Shown here piece after piece: positions 19,595-29,543 of a stretch of 64,000 nucleotides of DNA. A program made the position numbers and the translations under genes. The stretch is from Mucilaginibacter sp. Its GTDB lineage: Bacteria > Bacteroidota > Bacteroidia > Sphingobacteriales > Sphingobacteriaceae. How positions within the stretch are numbered: the stretch's first letter is position 1; every line of letters begins with the position of its first letter. The stretch spans positions 186,001 to 250,000 of the forward strand of contig NZ_JAQBOF010000040.1 of assembly GCF_028288185.1 (NCBI RefSeq), read 5' to 3'. The notes below the pieces were generated by a model. That model was given only the letters and a program-made list of their open reading frames with translations. It did no database searches and was not told where the DNA came from.

Positions 19595-22500
19595 TTAAAA
19601 GGTTAAACTAAAATTAATATATGGATAAAAACCTTCTTTGGAGTACCCTCCCTTAACCTGAAACAGCGCCATATCTGACGGTGAAAAATACATGCCGCCC
19701 CCAAAACCGTTATGCCATTCGGTTGAATGTTCACCCTTTACCCATACGCGCCCTATATCATATGCCGCTGTAAAGCCAAACTGCCCCGGTGTGATATATG
19801 GGAAAAAGTCGCTTAGCTTTATTCTTGCGTCTAAATTATTGTACATCATTTGCTGGCCTGCAAACCGATTTTGTTTGAAGCCGATCAGATTGTTTTCGCC
19901 CCCTAAAAACATGGATTGATAAAAGGCAGTTTGCCCAAAAGTGATACCGCCACCAAGCCGCTCAGATATAACAAAGTTTGATTTGGTATCAACACTTTTA
20001 TATAAAATTGCTTCAGGAATGGCCTGAAAAAAAGTACGCGCCGAACTGCCTAAACCTGCATAAGCTTGTATTCGCACGTTTACGTAAACTCCCCAATCTG
20101 TAAGCGCCTTGTTATTGCGTTTATCATTTATATAAGTAACTACAAGCCCTAAATGCATTTTGTTTTTATTGATAGTGGTACTATCGTAAGAATGGATAAG
20201 ACTGGTATTACCGGTAAGATGCAGATTATTGTTGATGATGGAATTATAGTATTGTACAGACGGGCCTATTCTTAAACTGGTAGTACCGGCCAGGTTTTGA
20301 AAGCGTAAGGTCGCATCGGCAGTATAATAGCCAAAGCGGGCCCGGTAATAGTCCTGGTACTGGCCGGTTTTATTAAAAGGGGTTTGATTACCCAATCCAA
20401 AGAAATTTATAACGTTAGGGAAATAGGCTTTTACCGCAATTTCGGCATCGGCTTTATCAATTGCGTTACTCCAATCGCCAGTGTAACTAAAACGAGTTGA
20501 CCGTGTGCCAAACGCCCTGCCAAGAATAACTTGCTGCGAACTACCCGGATCTTTCCGAAACCCCTCGTGAACATATTTAAAGCCGGCATCGGCATATAAC
20601 CCGTCATCAATATTATACCCCATTTTTAATAGCGGTATCACCGTATGATATAAATTGGTAGGTATATAAGCTACGTTTGATGTGTCGTTAGATATATGTT
20701 TATCAATCAGGCCTTGCGCGGCACCTGTAAAAGTAGCAGAGTTAACTTTTTCATAAACATTTACCGTTCGGCTTGCATTCACAATATTATACTGTTTATG
20801 GCCGTTACCGCCAATTATTCTAACTTTAATGTGCGATATTTTTTTATCTACAAAAACACTGTCGTCACCCTTTGAGATATAAAGACGCACTTCTTTAGTG
20901 ACCTTAGGATCAAAGATCCGGGAGAATAAAATATTTTTGCGACTCTTTTCGGCGGATACCGTTGTTTGAATAATTATATTGCCATTAAGGGTATCCCTGA
21001 TGCTGAATTTCTCACTAAGGTCTGTTGCTTTAATATCAACCCGGCGATTAAAAAAACGATAATAGGTTTCGGCGGCGTCAACCAAACTGTTCCGCCTTTT
21101 TTTCATTAGCGCCAGTAGTTCTTTATGCCGTATGCGGTAAATGGCTAATGGCATTTTGCGCAAAGCATTTTCTAATACCTTATCGGTTAGCGCGGCGGCA
21201 AAGGCGCGGGTTACCTGCATCCATTGCTCATGGCCAATTTGGGTCATGAACCTGGTGTTAAGTATATGGTCATTTAGATAAAAATCGTTGATTGATTTAG
21301 AACCTGCATTATAACCCTTTAAATAACGTGCCACCCACTGCCGCGAAGCTATATGGGGTATTAAACCCTGGTTAGTAAAAAACACTTCAGAACGATCATG
21401 CGGAACTGCGGTGAAATATCTTATCCCATTCCTTATTTTGGCTTGCCAGCGCCATTGGTCTTCATGCTCATCCCAATCGCCCAAAAACCAATCGAGCAAG
21501 CGAGCTTTAAAAAATTCTATGCTGTCTATCCGGTTGTTATAATCAGCATTTAGCAACTTTATCATATTGCTTGTATTGATAGAGGTATCGCTACCCGGTT
21601 CGCGCTCATCTATCAGGCATATTTTACCGGCAAACTCTTTTTCGTAAAATCCCAGGTGAGTATCTGGTGCCACCCAGCCAATGGTTGGGGTGGTATGGCT
21701 TACTTTAACAACTGCTGCAAGTTCTGCCGCCATTATTGCGCCATATGGGTATTGGGCAGACATGGCATCGTTTAACCATGCTTTTGCGAAAGTTTGCCTT
21801 AACGCCTGTGGTAACAATATCAAAGGGTATTTTTCAATACTGCTCATGATATAGCTTTTACCCGCTGCGTTTTTTAGCAACAATGATTTTGTTTGGTGAG
21901 TACCGCCATAGCCTACTGGTTTTAACCCGCCCTGGTATTGGTCTATTTTTATAATAGGTAATGTTGCTTTTACCGACCATTCTTTGCGGTAGTTTTCGCC
22001 GTAAAGAATGCGGTGCAGTTTGCCAACATTATTAAAAGATGGATGGGCGGCTATAGTAATGCTGTCTTCTTTAATTACCTGGTCGCTTTTTTCAACCGGG
22101 ATATGCACCTTAATAAATGGGCGATTGTGAGTGAATACTTTTTTAAATACGCTGTCTTTGGCGGTATTAGCAAAATAGGTAAACTTCATGCTTTTGTCTA
22201 TCATCAAGTCTACTGTTACATAGCCAGCCTCTTTTAAAGCGAATAAAGAATGCTTGCCTTTTTTAACAACGGCCTGCTTTGCACCGGCACCACTTACAAC
22301 CTGCATTACACCTCCATCGTTTATAAACTGTAAGCCATGCTCATGGCCCGACACCCGAACAACGTTAGAGTCGATGTTAAAGACTCTATTGATCTCTTGG
22401 ATCATGGTTTTGTATAAGGGGTGGCCATTATCTTCGGGGTTATCAAAAGTGCCACGCAATAGAGGATAAAGCGCACCTAAACCAGGCAGGGGGATATATA

Positions 22501-23200
22501 AACTGCTTTTAACTGATGTTAGCGGGAACAAATAATCCTGCCATATATAGCTGCCACCATGGTGCCCGTAGGTTTCAAACGGGTGATGATCTGCGAGGAT
22601 AATGATCTTGTTTCGGTTCTTATATAATAGTTCTCTAAACCTGTCAATAACCTCATCGTTGGTTTTGCAATCGCAATCTGCATCGGGATTGTCTTTATTG
22701 TAAATATATAACCACCACTCCGAGTCGAAGGCTATTACAACCATGTCATCGTTTATAGTGATTTCAGTAGGGTCAGGGCAGCCTTTTGCAGGTACCAGCT
22801 TTAATAGTGAATCTTTTTGCTCCATTAAATACTCGCCCTCTCTTTTTATTTTTGCCAGCCCCTTTGGCCCCATGCGGTCCCAATCATGATTGCCGGGAAT
22901 AAAATATACGGGCGCGCCTGCCGCACGCATTGGTTTATATTGTTGTTGAAGTATTTTTTTTGTCCCTTCTTCTTCTTTACTACCGGGCAGCCCCATACCT
23001 ATTGGATAGATGTTATCACCCAGGTATAATACCGAAGTTTTGCCTTTTAAAACGTTCCCGGCAGCGCTTTGCAGCACCCCGTTTTGTTGTTTGCCGAGTT
23101 CGCCGGCATCACCAATTAATATAATACGGTATCGTACAGAATCTTGCGCGTGAGTTATAAGTGCGGCAAATAATAAGGATAGTAAAAAAAGCTTTTTCAT
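19595..23200 (-). CDS. Calcineurin-like metallophosphoesterase fused to Omp85/BamA-like surface-antigen barrel
   Basis: N-terminal GDAGELGKQQ, LGDNIYPIGMG, IPGNHDWD, ILADHHPFETYGHHG, VSGHEHGLQ. C-terminal barrel QSMFLGGENNLIGFKQNRFAG...FGFTAAYDIGRVWVKGEHS...GFYPYINFSLTF. Confidence 0.85.
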   Translation of the reverse strand: MKKLFLLSLLFAALITHAQDSVRYRIILIGDAGELGKQQNGVLQSAAGNVLKGKTSVLYLGDNIYPIGMGLPGSKEEEGTKKILQQQYKPMRAAGAPVYFIPGNHDWDRMGPKGLAKIKREGEYLMEQKDSLLKLVPAKGCPDPTEITINDDMVVIAFDSEWWLYIYNKDNPDADCDCKTNDEVIDRFRELLYKNRNKIIILADHHPFETYGHHGGSYIWQDYLFPLTSVKSSLYIPLPGLGALYPLLRGTFDNPEDNGHPLYKTMIQEINRVFNIDSNVVRVSGHEHGLQFINDGGVMQVVSGAGAKQAVVKKGKHSLFALKEAGYVTVDLMIDKSMKFTYFANTAKDSVFKKVFTHNRPFIKVHIPVEKSDQVIKEDSITIAAHPSFNNVGKLHRILYGENYRKEWSVKATLPIIKIDQYQGGLKPVGYGGTHQTKSLLLKNAAGKSYIMSSIEKYPLILLPQALRQTFAKAWLNDAMSAQYPYGAIMAAELAAVVKVSHTTPTIGWVAPDTHLGFYEKEFAGKICLIDEREPGSDTSINTSNMIKLLNADYNNRIDSIEFFKARLLDWFLGDWDEHEDQWRWQAKIRNGIRYFTAVPHDRSEVFFTNQGLIPHIASRQWVARYLKGYNAGSKSINDFYLNDHILNTRFMTQIGHEQWMQVTRAFAAALTDKVLENALRKMPLAIYRIRHKELLALMKKRRNSLVDAAETYYRFFNRRVDIKATDLSEKFSIRDTLNGNIIIQTTVSAEKSRKNILFSRIFDPKVTKEVRLYISKGDDSVFVDKKISHIKVRIIGGNGHKQYNIVNASRTVNVYEKVNSATFTGAAQGLIDKHISNDTSNVAYIPTNLYHTVIPLLKMGYNIDDGLYADAGFKYVHEGFRKDPGSSQQVILGRAFGTRSTRFSYTGDWSNAIDKADAEIAVKAYFPNVINFFGLGNQTPFNKTGQYQDYYRARFGYYTADATLRFQNLAGTTSLRIGPSVQYYNSIINNNLHLTGNTSLIHSYDSTTINKNKMHLGLVVTYINDKRNNKALTDWGVYVNVRIQAYAGLGSSARTFFQAIPEAILYKSVDTKSNFVISERLGGGITFGQTAFYQSMFLGGENNLIGFKQNRFAGQQMMYNNLDARIKLSDFFPYITPGQFGFTAAYDIGRVWVKGEHSTEWHNGFGGGMYFSPSDMALFQVKGGYSKEGFYPYINFSLTF

Positions 23201-23312
23201 TAATGGTTGTTATCTTTATAAGCAAACTTTAAAATGTTACCCGGCTGCGGCATGTGTCCTTGTTTTGATATGTACAGATTGTTTTGGTCTAATTTATACA
23301 GTAAATAGCGAT

Positions 23313-24605
23313 TTAAAATAGACCAAGAAATTTCTTTTTTTTAGCTTTTCGTTTCTTAACAATTGGAGCCCGTGCTTTTGATTTACGCGCTTTTGCAATG
23401 CTGTCTTTGGTCTGATTAATTGCTGTTGTATTTGGAGGAGTATAACGAAACATAAATGGCACATATGCAGTAGTTGCTTGCGGGCTGGACTGATATACTA
23501 TTTTTTTGGAAGAAAGGCCGTAAACGCTCAAACCAACCAGTATTATTATAAATACAATCCCTCCGTTAAACAATGACCTGGGCACTGTTATGGTTGATTT
23601 TTGCACAAAGAGTGCGGCTTCCTGTAACTGTATCAGTATTGTTTGCAATGTTTCATTTTCGGTTTTTAATGCCACTATATTACTGTCGGTATTACCTGCC
23701 GAAACGCTGTTCTCTACAATTGCGTCTTGCAGGTACATGCCGTTAGCGTAGCGATCCTCGGGCTTTTTTTCAAGACATTTATAAATGATATTTAAAAGCC
23801 AGGCCGGCACTTGCATTTCGTGCTGTTGTTGTGCTGCAGTCCAGTTTTTAGGCAGATTTTCCTTTCGTAAACTTAATAGATCGGGCACCGGAGATTCCAT
23901 GTGCGCGATCATTACCGTATTTCGTGCTGTTTCTCCATTGTCATGCAGCGGGAACGGCACGCTGCCAGCCAATAACTCAAATAATACCACACCAAAACTG
24001 TAAATATCTGTTTGAAAAAGCATTTGGCCCTCATTCTGCTCGGGGGCCATAAATTCTATAGCGCCGGCATGGCGCATACTGCTGCGGCGCTCCTCGTCTG
24101 ACATGATCGACAGGCCAAAATCCAACAACACGTAATTGCCCGTATGAATATTAAATTTAATGTTATTGCTTTTGATATCACCGTGCTTTACGCCTACTTT
24201 ATGGCAATGTGCCAAGGCTCCGGCCAACTGGTCGGCAAGTTTAATGGTTTCTTTTATACTGAAAATTTTCTCGTGCGGTTCAGACAGCAGCTCACACAAA
24301 TCAGGACCTTCTATAAACTCCATTTCTATAAAAGGCAGTGATCCGCTTTCTGTAATGCCCCAGCTTAATATTTTAACCACGTTGGGGTTAGCTACCTCGT
24401 TTACTTTTTTAAGTTTTTCAACCTCGCTTACAAATTTTCTGTAGTTTTTGTCGTCAAGACTCTCGTTAGCAATAGGTGTAGGTAAAAGTTTCACGGCGCT
24501 TAGGATAGGCCCTATGCGCCGGCCTTTATAAACAGAGCCTTGACCACCGGTGCGTAACGCGCCCATGTTCTCCAAGCCTTCCATTATTGTAAACACCTTG
24601 CTCAT
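23313..24605 (-). CDS. Ser/Thr protein kinase with C-terminal TM segment
   Basis: GGQGSVYKGR, VKLLP lysine, HGDIKSNN, LLDFGLS, FMAPEQ; TM GGIVFIIILVGLSVYGL. Confidence 0.9.
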   Translation of the reverse strand: MSKVFTIMEGLENMGALRTGGQGSVYKGRRIGPILSAVKLLPTPIANESLDDKNYRKFVSEVEKLKKVNEVANPNVVKILSWGITESGSLPFIEMEFIEGPDLCELLSEPHEKIFSIKETIKLADQLAGALAHCHKVGVKHGDIKSNNIKFNIHTGNYVLLDFGLSIMSDEERRSSMRHAGAIEFMAPEQNEGQMLFQTDIYSFGVVLFELLAGSVPFPLHDNGETARNTVMIAHMESPVPDLLSLRKENLPKNWTAAQQQHEMQVPAWLLNIIYKCLEKKPEDRYANGMYLQDAIVENSVSAGNTDSNIVALKTENETLQTILIQLQEAALFVQKSTITVPRSLFNGGIVFIIILVGLSVYGLSSKKIVYQSSPQATTAYVPFMFRYTPPNTTAINQTKDSIAKARKSKARAPIVKKRKAKKKKFLGLF

Positions 24606-24610
24606 TTATC

Positions 24611-25399
24611 TTATTTCCTCTTTTTATAACTAAATTCTATCACGGCTGTTTCGCCCAAAATAATTTGGTCACCTTCTGTTAACTGGTGGCCTATTTGGCT
24701 CGAATGCAATTTTACCAGGCTATCATTAGCCACCGACCGTATCTTTACTTTATTACCGGGTGGAATGCCGCCTTCGTCAGCATAAAGCATAAAGCACCCT
24801 TTTTCATTATTCCACTCCAAATGCGCGTGCTGCCGACTGATATATTTGTTGTGTTCATTATTAATGTCGCCGGAGAAAGCTATATGGTTAGTCCTGAAAA
24901 AGCCACCCTCTACTTGTGCCGTTTTTTCGCGGCCGATATTTAACTTGCCATCATCAGATTTGATCTGGTAAACAGATTTTTCGGCCTCACCATTTAATAC
25001 CCTGATATAGGCTGAACCTGATCTTTGGATCACATGATCTTTGGTGCGAATAAACAGCGCCGCGTTAATATCAGCTAATTTTACAGCCTCGGGCGGAAAC
25101 TTTTCATCGAAGTTTACCTCCATTTCCCAATTGTCGGGCAGTCCTATGTCAAAATCATCGGCAATACGTTGCACCTCGTCTTTAAATTTCTCAGGGTCAT
25201 CCTGATATACGGCAGCCTCATACATGTGTTTATCACTACCGCTTGCAGCTATAAAAAGGTTAATGCCTTTGATATTGCGACCCTCGCCGCCCTCAGATTT
25301 TTGAAGATTTTCTTTTATGCCGCGCAACAAAGCATCGCGCACCGCTTTTACATCGCCGGGGCTATCATTATCCTGTCCAAATATTTTGAATATGCTCAT
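24611..25399 (-). CDS. FHA domain-containing protein
   Basis: C-terminal LNIGREKTAQV...KYISRQHAHLEWN...GDQIILGETAVIEF. Start placed at the internal ATG (MSIFKIFGQDND). Confidence 0.85.
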   Translation of the reverse strand: MSIFKIFGQDNDSPGDVKAVRDALLRGIKENLQKSEGGEGRNIKGINLFIAASGSDKHMYEAAVYQDDPEKFKDEVQRIADDFDIGLPDNWEMEVNFDEKFPPEAVKLADINAALFIRTKDHVIQRSGSAYIRVLNGEAEKSVYQIKSDDGKLNIGREKTAQVEGGFFRTNHIAFSGDINNEHNKYISRQHAHLEWNNEKGCFMLYADEGGIPPGNKVKIRSVANDSLVKLHSSQIGHQLTEGDQIILGETAVIEFSYKKRK

Positions 25400-25403
25400 T
25401 AGT

Positions 25404-28400
25404 TTAATTTGTTGTTGTGTCCGGCACTTGATTTGGCGCATCCATAATTTGCTCCGGTTTGGGCAGATTTAGGTTTTGCGTTTTATCAGGCACAATACTT
25501 TTGATATACCCTTTTTTGATCAGCAACGGAATTATGTGCTTGCCAGCCAGACGTACCGCATCTGCCGATCCTTTGGTCGATTCGATCCTGATACATACAA
25601 CTATGTTGCCTGTACCCTTTGCCATCGGCGCAAAAAATACGTACCATCCATCATTAATGCTTTCTTTTTTCCAAATGCGTTCAGGCGTACCTGTTTTACC
25701 GGCTACACTCAATCCCAGTATTGGCACTTTGGGGGCGCTTTGCTCTATCATAAACTTGGTTATAAGCGCAGCATATTGCGGATCGTTAGCAAGCTTGATA
25801 CTGCCTTTAACGGGCTGCCCGGCATCGCTTACCTTTAATACAAAACGGTTAGCAACCAATTCGCCATTATTTGCAATGCCGGATACCAATCTTGCAACCG
25901 CGGCCGGCGTAGCAATCAGTTCGCCCTGCCCCCAGGCCATGCCCGAAATACCTTTGGCACGCGTGCGGCGTATATTATTTGGGTCGTAACGCGGTTTGGT
26001 ATTAAACTCGGTTTTACGCCAAAAGTCGCGCCATTTTTCTTCCTGTGTGGTATTATCCGGCTGTTTACCATAAAAGTATCCGCCAACGCCATGCAAAAAC
26101 ATTCCGGTTTTTAAATATAAAGTAGCCATGTCTTCCTGCAACTGTTCCTGATTAGCTAACTTAATAAAGTACACATTGTTTGATTTTGCCACAGCTCTTT
26201 CTAACGTTATCACACCTGTTTCATCGGGCTCAATGCCTTTGGTGCGTATACGCTCCCAACTGGCAACCGTAAATTTTTTATCGACAGCGGCTAAACCAAG
26301 CTTGTTGAAGGATGCCATGGTAGTTATTAATTTAGCCGTCGACCCCGGTTGCGTGGCATAGGTAAAGCCCAGATCACTTGTGGTGAGCCATTGCGATAGC
26401 TTGTTTTGCTCGTTAACCGGCATAGTTAACTGGTCCCAGTTGTGGATAGGCGGCAGCGGATAAACTGCTGATGCCAATACATCGCCGGTAGAAGGCAGCA
26501 TAACTACCACCGATACCCTGTTATCATAAAGAGAGGTATCTGTCGCTATTGACTTTTGTATCTTAGTTTGCAGGTCGGCATCTACCGTTAACTTTACATC
26601 ACGGTTGCGGCTTTTAAATTCGGCCACTTTGTTGCTGTTAATACCTGCTATAAGCAACGGCGCCAAGGCGCTGTAATCTTTCTTGCTCACCGACATTTCT
26701 TTTACGCCACGCGGTAAAAACCGGTCTTCTTTAAACCTGTTGGCATGGGTATTATAATTGGCTACAGGCATGTTAAAGCCGCGCAATTCTGCCGCGTGCT
26801 CATACTCGGCAAAGTAACCGTTAGTGCTTCCGTTAAAAACACCGGTATTAACATCGCCCACCCAAAAAAACATTTGTTCTTCAAACGGGTAGTAACGTGT
26901 CAGCCTTTTATGCATTGCCGAGTCCAGGTTATAATTCTGGATGCCCGATGAATCTAACAACCGGCGTTGTTTTTGTATCAGCAGCGGGTTACTGGTGGCC
27001 AGTATCCGGCCATCTCGGTCGTAAAGTGTACCGGCCTGTAGTTTGTTCATTAACACCGCAATGCGAGGATTATAGCTAAACATCCGCGCGCCACTTCTGT
27101 CGGCTACCAACGCGGGTTTTACTATCCATTTGGCATTGATGAATAAATAGCGCGAAACATTTACTGTAAGCAGCAATATGCCTATACAAGCCATTGCCAA
27201 AGCAGGTACAAGATTGTGGTCCTGCTGTTTGGTAATAAAGCTCATTTGTACAGGTGTGCCTTTTACCCGTGATGCTGAAAGTAAAAAACCGGCGGCTATA
27301 AAATTTGCAACCAGAGATGAGCCACCATAACTTTCGAACGGAAGCGAAACACCCGATAATGGCAATGCCCCGGTTGAGCCGCCTGCGATCAGCAAAAATT
27401 GCACAAATGTGCAAATACCTATGCCCGCGCATAAATAAAATAAAAATGGTGTCCCTGTTTGCCGGCCTATAATAATGGACCGGTGCAGGTAAAGCAAAAA
27501 TATCAGGAAGATGCACACAATACCAGTCCATCCAAACTCCTCGCCAATAGAGGGCAATATCATGTCGGTATGTGCTTCGGGGATGGTTTTGGCAAATCCT
27601 TCGCCTACACCTTGGCCGGTTACGCCTCCGCTGGCCATGGCCCAAAGACCGTTGGCTACCTGGTCGCCGCCGTAAACCTCGTTATCCCAGGCGTCCTGCC
27701 ATATAGCTTTTCGTTCAACTAAGCGTTGTACCGGCCCGGGTATCAATTTATCAAGATGCGGTATTTTATCGATGGTTAAAAAGCCCGCTATGATGATCAA
27801 TGCCATAATAGCCGACTCGCTTAACTGTTTCCTTTTGAATGCCGTTATAGTTACCAGCATTATAATAGTGGCTAAAGCAGAAAGCCAAACATTCTTAAAT
27901 ATCCAGGTAATGAGCACATAAAAAATAACCGAGCCTGCCATAAACAGGAAATCGCCCCGCGAAAACGAGAACAGGATGATGAAGGTAAAGCAGATCACCA
28001 TAGCCGGCCCCAGATCGCCCAATATTAAAAACAGGAATAGTGCGACAGCGATGGATATAACCGCGAACGAGAAGAACGAGAACCGCTTTTTAAAACTGGC
28101 GTACTCGCTAATAAAACGCTCGTTAGCGGCAAAAAATCCTGCTAAAAATATGATCACTAAATACTTTACGATCTCGCTCGGTTGAAAACCAAACAGGTTA
28201 ACCTTTACTCCGCTGCCCTCAGGTCCCGAGCCAAAGCGTATGGTTAACGCCAATAAACCAATGGCGATAACTATCCATGGCCAGCCGTTTGCCGCTCTGC
28301 GGTTATTTTTAAAGACTAGTAATCGATAAAGGGTTGAATCGGCTGTGAAGCGGCGCATGTTAAATAAAAGCATGACTATCATACCTGCAAACCCCATTGC

Positions 28401-29543
28401 AAGGTACATCAATGTGTCTTTAGCCAAAAACCTATCCCGAAGTGGGTCCTGCAGGCTCAGTAAGGTTAAGAAGGACAAGCCGGTAAGTACCATTATAAAT
28501 GGCAGTATCAATTGGTCGGCGGTGCTGAATTTCCAGTTTAAAATTAAATGAGCCAATGCAAAGCAACCAAAAAAGCAGGCTATGATAATTAAAAAGGATG
28601 AGTTAAATTCGGCCGGCGTACGGATAATAAATGACCGTTCTTTTTTAAGTATGCTAAAGTCGCGCGTTGATAATAGCTTGATAGTATGCGGCGAGCGGTT
28701 AAAGTTAAAAACATTGTCTTCGTTTAAATTGTCGGTTCCGGCCGAGAAGCCAAACTGGTAACCTGGTTGCAGCGGTAAAATTTCAAACGCTTTACCGGTC
28801 GGCAAATTCTTAAAGGTATAGTGGCCCTGGTCATCGGTACGGGCAAACGCTACCAACGATTGTAGGTGCCGTTGCTTTTGCTCATCCAACACATATACTT
28901 TTTTTACACCAGTCGTTTGTTCGGTTTTGGTTGATACCAGGTCTATTTCTTCATCGTTATAGGTGCTATCCTGCGGCAACACCAATTGCAACCGCATTAG
29001 CACACCTGCAACGGGCGTTTTTTTTTCAAACACCTGCCCGGATATTGAACTGCCTGATAGTCCAACATCGGTAATCGCAGGTAAAAGAGGCGGCTTGATT
29101 CGTTCCTCAACAAATCGTAACGAGTCATCGCCGGTATACCCCAGTAACGAGCGCGACACGACTACCCTTTGCTGAAACGATTTGCCCCCCTGGCTCATAG
29201 CCATATCGGCGTTAATATTGTATCGTTTTTTATTTAACTCGCCAATGTTTTCAAACTTACTGCCTGGGGTTACCCTATCGGCAATAACTTTTTCAATCAG
29301 GTCTATATCGCGCTTGTCCTCAAAATAATATCCTCGTTCTAACAAAGTGCGGACATTTTTTGCCGGGTTTTTTGCATTGAGGTTTACCATTGTGCCGTCT
29401 TTTAAACGTTTATCTACATCGGTAAAATTCTTTTGTTCGATATAATATAACCTGCCAAAAAGCAGGGCCAATACAAACCCGATCAACGCAAGGAACAAGC
29501 GTTCTTTTTTCCTGCCACCCGATGCTATAATCTCCTGCTCCAT
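25404..29543 (-). CDS. SEDS (FtsW/RodA)-class B PBP transpeptidase fusion
   Basis: SEDS motifs FGFQPSEIVKYLVI, IGEEFGWTG, SGVSLPFESYGGSSL. PBP motifs STAK (QPGSTAKLITTM), SNN (AKSNNVYF), KTG (VAGKTGTPERI), all in one ORF. Confidence 0.93.
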   Translation of the reverse strand: MEQEIIASGGRKKERLFLALIGFVLALLFGRLYYIEQKNFTDVDKRLKDGTMVNLNAKNPAKNVRTLLERGYYFEDKRDIDLIEKVIADRVTPGSKFENIGELNKKRYNINADMAMSQGGKSFQQRVVVSRSLLGYTGDDSLRFVEERIKPPLLPAITDVGLSGSSISGQVFEKKTPVAGVLMRLQLVLPQDSTYNDEEIDLVSTKTEQTTGVKKVYVLDEQKQRHLQSLVAFARTDDQGHYTFKNLPTGKAFEILPLQPGYQFGFSAGTDNLNEDNVFNFNRSPHTIKLLSTRDFSILKKERSFIIRTPAEFNSSFLIIIACFFGCFALAHLILNWKFSTADQLILPFIMVLTGLSFLTLLSLQDPLRDRFLAKDTLMYLAMGFAGMIVMLLFNMRRFTADSTLYRLLVFKNNRRAANGWPWIVIAIGLLALTIRFGSGPEGSGVKVNLFGFQPSEIVKYLVIIFLAGFFAANERFISEYASFKKRFSFFSFAVISIAVALFLFLILGDLGPAMVICFTFIILFSFSRGDFLFMAGSVIFYVLITWIFKNVWLSALATIIMLVTITAFKRKQLSESAIMALIIIAGFLTIDKIPHLDKLIPGPVQRLVERKAIWQDAWDNEVYGGDQVANGLWAMASGGVTGQGVGEGFAKTIPEAHTDMILPSIGEEFGWTGIVCIFLIFLLYLHRSIIIGRQTGTPFLFYLCAGIGICTFVQFLLIAGGSTGALPLSGVSLPFESYGGSSLVANFIAAGFLLSASRVKGTPVQMSFITKQQDHNLVPALAMACIGILLLTVNVSRYLFINAKWIVKPALVADRSGARMFSYNPRIAVLMNKLQAGTLYDRDGRILATSNPLLIQKQRRLLDSSGIQNYNLDSAMHKRLTRYYPFEEQMFFWVGDVNTGVFNGSTNGYFAEYEHAAELRGFNMPVANYNTHANRFKEDRFLPRGVKEMSVSKKDYSALAPLLIAGINSNKVAEFKSRNRDVKLTVDADLQTKIQKSIATDTSLYDNRVSVVVMLPSTGDVLASAVYPLPPIHNWDQLTMPVNEQNKLSQWLTTSDLGFTYATQPGSTAKLITTMASFNKLGLAAVDKKFTVASWERIRTKGIEPDETGVITLERAVAKSNNVYFIKLANQEQLQEDMATLYLKTGMFLHGVGGYFYGKQPDNTTQEEKWRDFWRKTEFNTKPRYDPNNIRRTRAKGISGMAWGQGELIATPAAVARLVSGIANNGELVANRFVLKVSDAGQPVKGSIKLANDPQYAALITKFMIEQSAPKVPILGLSVAGKTGTPERIWKKESINDGWYVFFAPMAKGTGNIVVCIRIESTKGSADAVRLAGKHIIPLLIKKGYIKSIVPDKTQNLNLPKPEQIMDAPNQVPDTTTN

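Noticed and set aside
25459-25989. 176-aa plus-strand ORF (and 25476..25838)
   Set aside because: Antisense to the SEDS-PBP transpeptidase domain; no independent evidence.
27076-27645. 189-aa minus-strand ORF rich in R/C/H
   Set aside because: Out-of-frame shadow of the SEDS-PBP gene on the same strand.
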